This document shows positions 55,021 through 64,000 of a DNA stretch of 64,000 nt, one piece after another. The notes below the pieces were generated by a model that worked only from the letters and a program-made list of their open reading frames with translations, did not search any database and had not been told where the DNA came from. The stretch's first letter is position 1. Each line of letters begins with the position of its first letter. The translations under genes were made by a program, and so were the position numbers. This DNA comes from Aquarana catesbeiana. Lineage: Eukaryota; Chordata; Amphibia; Anura; Ranidae. The DNA lies in assembly GCF_042186555.1 (NCBI RefSeq), contig NC_133325.1:92665303-92729302 (forward strand). Direction: 5' to 3'.

Positions 55021-55368
55021 ATGCCAGAACACACTACACACGGTATATAGTGTGGGGCGTGTACTTAATCCCCTGAGCCATAATTGGCCAAAGGCACCCT
55101 GCCTTTGGCCAATTATGGCTCTGTTTGCTTACGGCGCTGTGATTGGCCAGAGCATGCGGGTCATAGTGCATGCTTGGCCAATCATCAGCCAGCAAACCAC
55201 TGCAATGACGCAGTGCATTATGGGCCGTGACGCGCCGCTCAAATTTAGCGCGAAGGCCCATATTGTTCTTTGACAAACGATCGAACAGCTGATGTTCAAA
55301 TCGAACTCATGCTCGACTCGAACTCAAAGCTCATCCCTACTGGTGGATAGGCAGTGTTTGAATGTGTC

Positions 55369-55589
55369 AGCTCTGGTTCACATTGGTGCGATTTGACATG
55401 TCAAATTGGTGGCAATTGCACCGTTCTAATTGGTGCGACTTTGGGGTGCGATTTGTATTAATATCAGTGCAGAAGCCTGCACAGATGTCTCTGATATTGC
55501 CCCTGCAGTCGGGACTGACATGCAGGAATTAAATTGTGTGAGTTCAGCTGAATGATTTCCTCCTGCTGTCAGTGTGAACCAGGGCTCAT
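55369..55589. mobile_element. GGTTCACA-type MITE
   Basis: agctctggttcacattggtg and ctgtcagtgtgaaccagggct are inverted ends. The interior repeats tggtgcgattt / aattggtgcgac. Lies just outside the hAT. Confidence 0.75.
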
Positions 55590-56064
55590 AATGGGCCTTT
55601 TGTCTTTGTAATTCACCTGCTGCTATCCCAGGGACACCATTTCTTATCAAACTCCCTTAAGTTTACTTTCAAATATCATTATATGTAGAAATACAGATTT
55701 GCATATCTGCAAATAAACGTAAATAAAAAATACTAATTGTGGTTGTGATCAAATATTCGCAGCTGCGATTAAAAGACAGTGGTTTCACCTTCTGACCCTG
55801 AAATGAGTCACCCAGAAGTTCCTGTGCTGGTCAGGATCTCCATCTAGGTGGACATGGCAAGGTCTCTCTTTAGCAAAGAGGGGGGTGCTGCTGATTTGCT
55901 GGGTAAGTGTTGGATATGTACTTGTGCTTACTCAATGTGGGGGTGGATGTGGTAGTTAGATTTGGTGTGGGTGGGGTTCATTGATTTGTTTGGCATCACC
56001 ACACATTTGCTTCCGTCCCATGTACACACATCACTTCCTGCATTTGTTCTGCTGATGTAAATCA
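55590..56064. other. Unassigned non-coding sequence
   Basis: Separates the two hAT copies. No gene or repeat recognised. Confidence 0.45.
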
Positions 56065-56810
56065 GTAAGGACTAGGGATGGGCCGAACACCCCCTTGTTC
56101 GGTTCGCACCAGAACTTGCGAACAGGCAAAAAATGTGTTCGAACACGCCAACTAGGGGAGGCTCCCGCCGTGTGACGATTCTCCTCTTCTGACGGTTCTT
56201 AAATAATGGGGGGGGGGCCACCCGGTGACCCAGCCCCCTCTGTCGCACGGGGACTTAACGGGGACTTCCCTGTGGCATTCCCTGTGATGTCAGAGGGGGG
56301 CGGCAGTGCCGGGACAAGGTCATCCAGCGCCCAGGGCGAACATGCCAAACTGCACCCCCCCGGTTGTGCATGGGATTAATGCCTAGTACACATGATGAGA
56401 ACACTGGATGAAAGCAAGTGCATTTGGAGCGATTTTCTGATAATCTGATCAATAGTACACAGCTTTCAAGTGCTGTTTATGACAGTTCATGTGAATTTAT
56501 CATAAAATAAGCACAAAAAAATTCTTGTAAGAAAGCAGAACGAACGATTTTCATGCAATTAGTATGGTATTTGCACGAAAAATAAAATCTGCCCATGCTT
56601 GGAAAAGAAAGAATACATTACAATACACCATTTCTGAAGTTGTATTCTGTCTAATGAGAATTTTTGTAAATTTAGTAACCTATTTGTTTTCCATATGAGA
56701 CCAGCATGGAAAAAAAAATTATCTAATATTCTCATTGTGCGTATGGGCCTTTTATTCTAGGAGCAGAGGATTAAGATAAAAGCACCTAAACTGGCACACA
56801 TGCATAGGTT

Positions 56811-57240
56811 TTTTTTTTTTCCATTCAGCCATTGGGCTGAATGAAAAAAAAACACTAATGCCGCGTACACACGATCGGAATTTCCATCAACAAATGTTGG
56901 ATGTGAGCTTTTGGCTGGATATTCCTACCATGTGTATGCTTCATCGGACATTTGCTGTTGGAATTTCCATCAACAAATGTTTGAGAGCAGGTTCTCAATT
57001 TTTACGACAACAAAAGTTCTTGTTGGAAATTCCAACCGTGTGTAGCCATTTCCGACGCACAAAAGTGCTGCACATGCTCGGAATCAATCTGACGCATGCC
57101 CGGAATCATTGTACTTCATTTTTCTCAGCTCATCGTAGTGTTGTACGTCTCCGTGTTCTTGACCATCGGAATTTCCTGTCAGAATACATTGATCAATGCT
57201 GCAGCTGATTGGCTGCAAGCCGCTGGTCGAACAAGGTTTT
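56811..57240. mobile_element. Harbinger-derived MITE, decayed, with adjacent hairpin
   Basis: A small hairpin (ccattcagcc / gggctgaatg) at 56,811-56,850 precedes tgccgcgtacacacgatcgg at 56,859. The interior keeps tgtgtagccatttccgacgc. The right TIR is no longer recognisable. Confidence 0.65.
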
Positions 57241-57639
57241 CTAGCAATCCCATTCTACAGAAGCTGATCTGATGGGGCGGCTTCTAACAGGCAAGGTCAT
57301 ACATAGATCAAAATTTAGCTGGTCCCTGCTAAACTGAATGAATTTTGATCTGTGCTTACCCAGCTTTACCTTATTCTTTGCTCCAGTATGCTCTCCCAGT
57401 GCTGTGACTGGTCCTGTGGAGCTCCTGGGTGAATTGTGATTGGCTGCGGTCACACTCCAGCTTCATCATATCATACAGGGTTAATGTTCTTGTATTGTAT
57501 GATGATGCTAAGGCTTTGGGTGGAGGGAGGAGAGCACTGCAGCTGGCTGGAGCAAGTACAAGTTTTCCCCCAGCATTGAAATGGTGGACTTTTTTACTTT
57601 GCTGGATTTGGGCTGCATTCAGGGCTGCTGTTAGAAATC

Positions 57640-58385
57640 ATGGGGCCCCGTACAGCCTACCTGACAGGGCCCCCCTAAAAAATATCAAAACAATATTTTT
57701 GCTAACCATACACCACCACAAAAATCATTATTAGCATACACAAAAACAAAACTTATAAACTTACAGAGGAACAGGAGGGTACAGTGTGGGGGGAGGGGGC
57801 AGGATAGCACAGTACAGGGGGGGCAGGAGGGTACAGTATGGGGGTTGGTGGGCAGGAAGGTACAGTATGGTGGGGTTAGGAGGAAAAAGTACAGGGGGCG
57901 CAGGAGGGGGACAGTACAGGGGGAGGGTAAGGGGACATAGTACAGGGGGCAAGAGGGTACAGTATAGGGGCAGTAATGTAGAATACAGATATGGTCTCCT
58001 GAAGTAGAGCTGTGCAGGGAAGCTGATGTCACAGATCCTATCTATTCTGGCAGGCTGTCACTGGGCTAAATATACAACAGGAATGACAACTCCCCTCTTC
58101 CTTCCCCTTCAGAGTTTCTCAAGTCTCTGCTTTTGGACAGAATTAGCATCACAGAGGCTGAGACAAAGCATGATGCTCCAGTGTTTTGGCGCCCCCTCCC
58201 ACACTCCGCCCAGGGCAGTGGCCCCTCCCGCCCCTGCCTTGTACCGACCCTGGGGGGCGGGGTCACCTGTTACGTAAACCCGCCCCTTCTGACGTCACGG
58301 GGAATGCCACAGGAAAGTCCCCGTGCGTCAGAGAGGGCGGGGTCACCCCCCCCGTTATTTAAGAACCGTCAGAAGAGGAGAAGCG
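57640..58385. repeat. G-rich minisatellite and flanks
   Basis: 57,772-57,970 has degenerate units of ggcaggagggtacagtatgg. Long C/G runs flank it. 58,200-58,385 holds ccctggggggcggggtcacc and another ggcggggtcacc block with gtcccc-type inverse elements. Several frames are open by composition only. Confidence 0.7.
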
Positions 58386-58700
58386 TCACACAGTGAGAGC
58401 CTCCCTCCATGGCACCATGGATGCGGAGCGGCCCGAAAAGAAGATGAAGACAAGAAGAAGAAGATGAAGAGGAAAAGATGAAGAAAAAGATGAAGAGAGA
58501 AGCGTCACACAGCGGGAGCCTCCCTCCATGCCATTATGGATGCGGAGCGGCCCGAGGAGAAGAAGATAAGAAGACGCCGCGGAGGAGATGCCGGACGAGA
58601 ACACCGGAGGAAGAACCAGAAGAACCAGAAGAAGAAGAAGATGGAGGAAGAAATCGAAGGAAGATAGAAGAAAGGAGATAGAAGAAAGAAGAAGCATTTA
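58386..58700. repeat. GAA/GAT-rich repeat with duplicated segment
   Basis: The segment gcgtcacacag...gagcctccctccatg...atggatgcggagcggcccga occurs twice (58,383 and 58,501), each followed by gaagaagat purine repeats. Short frames starting at the ATGs soon stop or become Lys/Glu/Arg low complexity. Not called as genes. Confidence 0.75.
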
Positions 58701-58785
58701 AATAAAGGAATTGTCAAAAACTGTCTCTTGTCATTTTTAACATTTTTGACAGTTTTTTTCTGAAATGGTAGGGGTACTTTTGTAC

Positions 58786-59300
58786 CCCCTTACCATTTCA
58801 CACAGGGGGGAGGGCCGGGATCTGGGGGTCCTCTTGTTAAAGGGGGCTTCCAGATTCCGATAAGCCCCCCGCCCGCTGACCCCCACAACCACCGGGCAAG
58901 GGTTGAGGGGATGAGGCCCTTGTCCCCATCAACATGGGGACAAGGTGTTTTGGGGGCTACCCCAAAGCACCCTCCCAATGTTGAGGGCATGTGGCCTGGT
59001 ACGGTTCAGGAGGGGGGGCGCTCTCTCGTCCCCCCCTCTTTTCCTGCGGCCTGCCAGGTTGCGTGCTCGGATAAGGGTCTTGTATGAATTTTTGGGGGGA
59101 CCCCACGCCGTTTTTTTTTTAAATTTTGGCGCTGGGTTCCCCTTAAAATCCATACCGGACCTGAAGGGTCTGGTATAGATTTTAAATGGGGACCCCACGC
59201 CATTTTTTTTTTATTTTGGCCAGGGTTCCCCTTAATATGCACCCACGTCATTTTTTAAAAAAATTTTGGTTCAGGGTTCCCCTGTGGGGAATTCCCATGC
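58786..59300. repeat. TGGTATGG module, copy 4, inside the hAT
   Basis: Contains ccccatcaacatggggacaa, a gctcggataagggtcttgta tract and two ttaaaatccataccggacct / gggtctggtatagattttaa blocks. Continuous with the hAT 3' segment, so the module is part of this hAT family. Confidence 0.8.
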
Positions 59301-59812
59301 CGTTTTTATCAATGAACTTTTATGTGTATTGTCAGACCGGCAATTCATTAATAGCCGCGAGTAGTTTTAAATGACTTTTTTTCCTTTGAAATGTCATTTT
59401 GCTGTCAGACTGTTCTAAACACGGGAAACATGCGCCCCTTTACAGGCATACTATAGACACCCCCCAGGTATGAAATTTAAAGGAATATTACACTTTTATT
59501 GTTTCACTTTAAGCATTATTAAAATTCACTGCTCCCGAAAAAACAGCAATTTTTAAAACTTTTTTTTGCATTGATCCATGTCCCCTGGGGCAGGACCCAG
59601 GTCCCCAAACACTTTTTATGACAATATCATGCATATAAGCCTTTAAAATTAGCACTTTTGACTTCTCCCATAGACTTTTAAAGGGTGTTCAGCGGCATTC
59701 GAATTTGCCGCGAACACCCCAAATTGTTCACTGTTCGGCGAACTGGCGAACAGCCGATGTTTTAGTCGAACATGAGTTGGACTCGTACTCGAAGCTCATC
59801 CCTAGTAAGGAC

Positions 59813-60980
59813 TATGGTAATATAAACAAGAGCTTCTTTCTATTAAAATATATATGACTTGTTTCACAGTTGGGCGACTTTTCCAGCAAATTTGAACCTC
59901 TGAGTTGCATGACAAGTTGTACCCCATGATTCTCAATGATAACCATTCATATCTGTGCTACTTTAGGTTGCACCAACTTCAAAGTAGTCACTGCATTACT
60001 TTGGTGTGACTTTCATGTGACTTGAGGTACATAGGGCGCAATATTACACAGGCCTTCCCAGAAGTTGGGGCCAAGTTGCAGCGGCAGCAAAATAGTGTGA
60101 CTTTCAGGTCGCAGCAGTGTAAATGAGATTCAAGGATAACACCTTTGAATTTGGCCCTATTGTCACGTGTGCATCCTGAAAGTGTGGAAAATTCGTCCCT
60201 GCACTACCTTGGTTTGACTGCGATTTGAGGTCCATACACCACAAGATTACACAGACATTGCAAATGGGGCCTTATTCAAAGGTGTTATCAATTAATCTCA
60301 TTAGGTTACTTTCACACTTGGGTGACTTTTCATGCAGCTTTGAACCTCAGAGTCACATGAAAAGTTGTCCCCCATGATTTCCATTCATATCTATGCAACT
60401 CCACCCATGTTCACATAACTCTGAATTGACATGGCAAATTGAAGGCCAAATCGGCGCCTATTGATGGCAATGGAACTGTCCGAATTGGTGCGATGGCACA
60501 ACAATTCCCAAAAGTAGTTCCTACACTACTTTGGGCGACTTCAGTGGGCGATTTCTTACCTCCCAACTTTTTGAGATGGGTATAAGGGATACCTATTAGC
60601 AAAAGTATGTAGGCATAGGACACACCTCCTAAAACACCTTCTTAAAGGAGAATTATTAAAAAAAAAAAATATTGGTTAAACCTCCAAGTGATTTTTTTTT
60701 TACCAATAATATTCCTTTAGATTTGCTTTGGAAATTTACAAACAAAGCAATTTAGAAATTAGATGAAAGGTTTAGCGCTGGGAAACCCTTTTTGAAAGAT
60801 AAAAAGTGCATTTTATATACAACTATACAGAACAGAACAAAATGAGGGATAACTAAGAAGGAAAGAGGGACAGAGGGACTTTGTTCCAAATCAGGGACAG
60901 TTGGGACCTATGTGATTTCACTAGACATCTGTGCAGGAAAGTGCACTAATGCCTCTGAAATCACTCACAAAGTCGGGCTG
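59813..60980. repeat. Fragments of gtgcgact-type MITEs
   Basis: 59,870-60,160 and 60,305-60,560 share cacagttgggcgacttttcc / cacacttgggtgacttttca and ccatgattctcaatga-like tracts. 60,560-60,980 is unassigned. No coding region. Confidence 0.55.
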
Positions 60981-61332
60981 AGGCCCCTTTCACCCTTGTG
61001 CGACTTTGGACATCGGAGTCGCATGACAAGTCATACCCCGTGATTTTCAATGTGTAGCATTCATATCTGTGCGACTTCAAGTCACACCGACTTCAAAGTA
61101 GTCCCTATACTACTTTGGTCCGACTTTGATGCAAGTTGAGGTCCATAGACCTCAAGTTTACACAGGCATTTCCTGGAATCGCGGCAAAATTGCTGATGCA
61201 AAATCGTGGGAAAATTGCAGGCCTTTCCCTGCGACTCCTGCGTCCATAGACCTCAAGATTAGACAGGCATTGCTTAAAGTCGCATCAAAATCATGCAATT
61301 TTCAGGTGGCACAAGTGTGAAAGGGGTCCTAG
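60981..61332. mobile_element. MITE with aggcccctttcacccttg ends
   Basis: Left terminus aggcccctttcacccttgtg and right acaagtgtgaaaggggtcct are inverted repeats. The interior has duplicated gtccatagacctcaag tracts. Non-coding. Confidence 0.85.
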
Positions 61333-61807
61333 TCACTGTGCTGAGTACTATTATACCTAGAATATAAAGTAGTCCCACCATCAAACACTAGTAAATGTAT
61401 GTTCTCAATATAATTGTGCTCAAATGGCTGAAAATCACACAGATGGTATCACCTACTGAAAGCTTGCATTAGACTCAGCAGCATATGCTGAAAAGAGGCA
61501 AATGCCTATTAGCCAATGCCATATCAGCATGAGCATGGTTGTTACTATAATATTAATGCCTGAAATGCAAAACATTATTGTATAGAATCAAACATTAGTA
61601 AATGTAATCTCTGGAGGTATGTGCTCAGCTCTGTAGCATAGCGGTATGCCACCGGTATGTGATAGCATCACCTCCTGAAAGCGTGCATTGTACTCTGCAG
61701 CATAATTAGCCAATGCACATCAGTTTGGTTTATTCCATATTTTAACTCTTCAAATGCATCCAATGGTATGTACTTATTCAATTATTTTATAGTGTGGCAT
61801 TCCAAAA

Positions 61808-62655
61808 ATGAAGGAAAAAAACATTGTTGGGTCCCCCCAGTACATACCAGGCCTTTTGGGTCTGGTATGGACTTTAAGGGGAACCCTGCACCAAAATGTA
61901 AAATAAAATTGACGTGGGGCCCCCCCAAAATCCATACCAGACCCTTATTCGAGCATGCAGCCTGGAGGTCAGGATGGGGGGGGGGCGAGCACCCTCCCCT
62001 TCTGAACTGTACCAGGCCACATGCCCCAAAGCACCTTGTCCCCATGTTGATGGGGACAAGGGCCTCTTCCCGAAAACCCTGGTCGGTGGTTGTTGGTGTG
62101 CAGGCAGGGGGTTTATCAGAATCTGGAGGCCCCCTTTAACAAGGGTGCTCCCAGATCCTGCCCCCCATGTAAATAGGTATGGGGTACATCGTACCCCTAC
62201 CCGTTCACCAAAAAAGCAGTGAAATATAAAAAAATCAATAGGCATTTTTTTACAAGTCCTTTATTGTAAAATTGCTCCGAGCTGTCTTCTTCCCTGAGCC
62301 GTCTTCTCCAGACGCTGTCTCTCTCTTCTCCCCGAGCTGTATTCTCCCAGAGCCATCTCTCCTGCCGCCGCCGCCATCTTCTCCATCTGTTGTCTTTTTC
62401 CACACCGCCGGTTACAAGCTAATAAAAAAAAACACTCTTCTTCTGTGGCGGTCTTCCTCCGCTGTGTTGTCACCCGCTGTGTGGCGTCTCTTACATAGCA
62501 TTGGAGCAGACTCTCCGGGTGACGTTATCGGATGGCCACAGAAGACCGCCACAGAAGAAGAGAGGCTTTTTTTATTAGCGGGTAACTGGCTGTGCGGAAG
62601 AACACAGCAGCGGGAGAAGACGGCAGCGGCAGGAGAGACAGCTCGGGGAGAAGAA
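61808..62655. mobile_element. TGGTATGG-module element, copy 5, with hairpin
   Basis: Carries gggtctggtatggactttaa, aaaatccataccagaccctt, caccttgtccccatgttgat, then ctgtcttcttccctgagccg repeats. 62,402-62,470 and 62,535-62,620 form an inverted repeat (ctcttcttctgtggcggtct / agaccgccacagaagaagag). It sits inside a tandem unit. No TSD found. Confidence 0.65.
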
Positions 62656-62699
62656 ACATCAAACACTAGTAAATGTATTTTCTATGTATGATTGTGCTA

Positions 62700-62790
62700 C
62701 GCCCAATAGGCTAGCGGTCAGCACTTTTACCTTTAAAAACTCAAGCTTTGATGCACTCATGGGTTCAAATCCCACAGAGAGATACTAAAA
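62700..62790 (+). other. tRNA-like segment (A and B box)
   Basis: taggctagcggtcagcac resembles an A box and gggttcaaatcccac matches the B-box consensus GGTTCRANNCC. I cannot draw a full cloverleaf with a paired acceptor stem, so it is more likely the promoter part of a SINE-like unit than a tRNA gene. Confidence 0.45.
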
Positions 62791-62909
62791 GATTGAATTG
62801 GTTAAAAAAAGGCAAATGACTATTAGCCAGTTAGCCAAAGCAGCATATGCTAAAAATAAGTGAATACCAATGCACTTTAATTTTGCTGATTCTTTTATAT
62901 TAACTCTTC

Positions 62910-63344
62910 TGCCCTGTACACACAGTCGGACATTGATCGGAAATTCCGACAACAAAATCTATGGTTTTTTTTCCGACGGATGTTGGCTCAAACTTGTCTT
63001 GCATACACACGGTCACACAAAGTTGTCGGAAAATCCGATTGTTCTGAACGCGGTGACGTAAAACACGTGCGTCGGGACTGTAAACGGGGCAGTAGCCAAT
63101 AGCTTTCGTCTCTTAATTCATTCTGAGCATGCGTGGCACTTTGTGCTTCGTATTTGTGTACACACGATCGGAATTTCCGAAAACAGATCTTGTTGTTGGA
63201 AAATTTTATAGCAAGCTCTCAAACTTTGTGTGTCGGAAATTCCTATGGAAAATGTGTGATGGAGCCAACACACGGTCGGAATTTCTGACAACAAGGTCCT
63301 ATCACAAATTTTCCATCGGAAAATCCTATCGTGTGTACAGGACA
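62910..63344. mobile_element. PIF/Harbinger-derived MITE, 435 bp
   Basis: Ends tgccctgtacacacagtcgg and cgtgtgtacaggaca, flanked by ttc on both sides. The interior is colinear with 5,680-6,109. Inserted into the tandem unit. Confidence 0.88.
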
Positions 63345-63808
63345 TTCAAATGCATGCAATGGTATGTAAGTATTCAATAATATTATGGTGTGAAATTCCA
63401 AACACCACACACTAGCTAACGGGCAGTTTACATTTTGTTGTTTGTTTATTTTAATTCGCTTGTGCACTGAAAAAATAAACACAGCTGGTGGATGTTGGGT
63501 TGGCTGGCATTTGAACTCGTACCGTGGGTGCTGTGGAGAGATCTGAGCAGACTACTAAGTCATTGTGCTAAGTACGAGAACTGCATAATAGTGTAGTATT
63601 ATGAACATAAATAATTACCGCTTTATAGTCACCTAAATTGAAAAATAAAAAATAAAAACATGAAAAAAACAACATACAACAAATAGGTAACCTAAATGTT
63701 TAATACATGTAACTTTACATAATAGCAGACATTACTGTCTAATAATCATTCATAACTGCATTCGTTAGCAAAAGAAGGAAAAAAACTAGGAATACTAATT
63801 GCAATATA
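63345..63808. other. Unit end, reverse tRNA-like tract and A/T-rich sequence
   Basis: On the minus strand 63,570-63,495 reads acttagtagtctgc and, 30 bp on, gagttcaaatgcc, again A-box and B-box-like. 63,590-63,808 is A/T rich with nothing recognised. Confidence 0.35.
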
Positions 63809-64000
63809 CAGTTGCAATAAAAAGTATGTGAACCTTTTTGCAATGATATGGATTTCTGCACAAATTGGTCATAAAATGTGATCTGATCTTCATCTAAGTC
63901 ACAACAATAGACAATCACAGTCTGCTTAAACTAATAACACACAAAGAATTCAATGTTACCATGTTTTTTATTGAACACACCATGTAAACATTCACAGTGC
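63809..64000 (+). mobile_element. Tc1/mariner left end, cut by window
   Basis: After a TA dinucleotide (63,807-63,808) the sequence reads cagttgcaataaaaagtatg and tgaacctttttgcaatgat, a Tc1-type TIR. The element runs out of the window before any transposase codon. A different family from 8,407-11,325 but with the same CAGTTG start. Confidence 0.8.

Larger units (their letters stand above)
48004..55339 (-). mobile_element. hAT element, 7.3 kb, TSD ctggtgga
   Basis: Ends taggaatgagcc and ggctcatcccta-like inverse (55,328-55,339), with an exact 8-bp ctggtgga at 47,996-48,003 and 55,340-55,347. Order on the minus strand: 5' region with (CT)n and (AT)n, the 104-bp satellite, the broken transposase, a 141-bp repeat array, a TGGTATGG module piece (48,478-48,600) and a ~430-bp conserved 3' segment shared with 56,073-59,804. 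Confidence 0.95.
56073..59804 (+). mobile_element. Non-autonomous hAT, 3.7 kb, TSD gtaaggac
   Basis: Ends tagggatgggcc and gctcatcccta, with an exact 8-bp gtaaggac at 56,065-56,072 and 59,805-59,812. The last ~450 bp (59,340-59,804) are the reverse complement of the 3' segment of the 7.3-kb hAT (48,004-48,480), so it is the same family in opposite orientation. No transposase. Contains a Harbinger MITE and G-rich and GAA-rich repeats. Confidence 0.93.
61382..63425. repeat. Diverged ~210-300-bp tandem units split by insertions
   Basis: caaacactagtaaatgtat starts units at 61,382, 61,589 (caaacatt variant) and 62,660, with a possible fourth near 63,399. Units share gcagcatatgctgaaaa and gctattagcca-type tracts. 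Insertions at 61,808-62,655 and 62,910-63,344 separate them. Units contain tRNA-like boxes, so a SINE origin is possible. Confidence 0.65.

Noticed and set aside
57786..58277. Gly/Arg-rich frame and a Ser/Pro-rich frame
   Set aside because: Composition-driven frames in a G-rich minisatellite inside a non-autonomous hAT.
58478..58681. Lys/Glu/Arg-rich small protein
   Set aside because: Low-complexity GAA repeat; the duplicated ATG contexts lead to different short frames.
62700..62790. Functional tRNA gene
   Set aside because: A and B boxes are present, but I could not pair an acceptor stem or find a clear anticodon arm.

Overview
The window is eukaryotic and reads as repeat-packed intergenic DNA from a large vertebrate genome, most likely a ranid-type frog. 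The evidence is the mixture of element families: PIF/Harbinger, piggyBac, hAT and Tc1 DNA transposons, L1, CR1 and Penelope-like retroelements, and many short elements with ends such as GTGTGAAAGAGGCC or GGTTCACAC. I saw no host protein-coding gene, rRNA or functional tRNA. All long open frames belong to mobile elements or to in-frame tandem repeats. The species call is inference.

Layout. 1-12,000: an internally deleted piggyBac copy, a large inverted/direct satellite, TTAA-flanked elements with CCACTT ends, an L1 ORF2 fragment, and a Tc1 element (8,407-11,325) carrying three smaller insertions. 12,000-22,000: minisatellites, snapback elements and MITEs, including a triple nest at 20,090-21,545. 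22,000-31,300: a decayed Harbinger transposase, a Penelope-like 5' ORF, and a hAT-type element (25,701-30,602, TSD tactaccc) that itself contains an apparently intact two-exon PIF/Harbinger element (25,809-29,256). 31,279-37,667: a full-length L1 with a 14-bp target-site duplication. 38,300-38,510: a 62-bp-arm hairpin whose loop holds a hammerhead-ribozyme-like core. 40,000-44,700: a nearly intact CR1 LINE with an esterase-type ORF1 and an EN-RT ORF2. 44,800-48,000: a Tc1 fold-back, a SINE-like piece and MITEs. 48,004-55,339: a 7.3-kb hAT element with an 8-bp TSD, a broken BED-finger transposase, a 141-bp repeat array downstream and a 104-bp satellite upstream. 56,073-59,804: a non-autonomous hAT of the same family in opposite orientation. 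59,800-64,000: MITEs, a diverged tandem unit with tRNA-like boxes, and the start of another Tc1 element.

How the parts relate. The autonomous-looking Harbinger copy has the same ends as five roughly 430-bp MITEs in the window, so source and derivatives lie side by side. The hAT pair shows the same relation (coding copy plus non-coding copy). Perfect TSDs give a clear insertion order: Penelope-like element, then hAT, then Harbinger on one side and L1 on the other. The least expected structures are two hammerhead-like motifs near the Penelope-like remnant.
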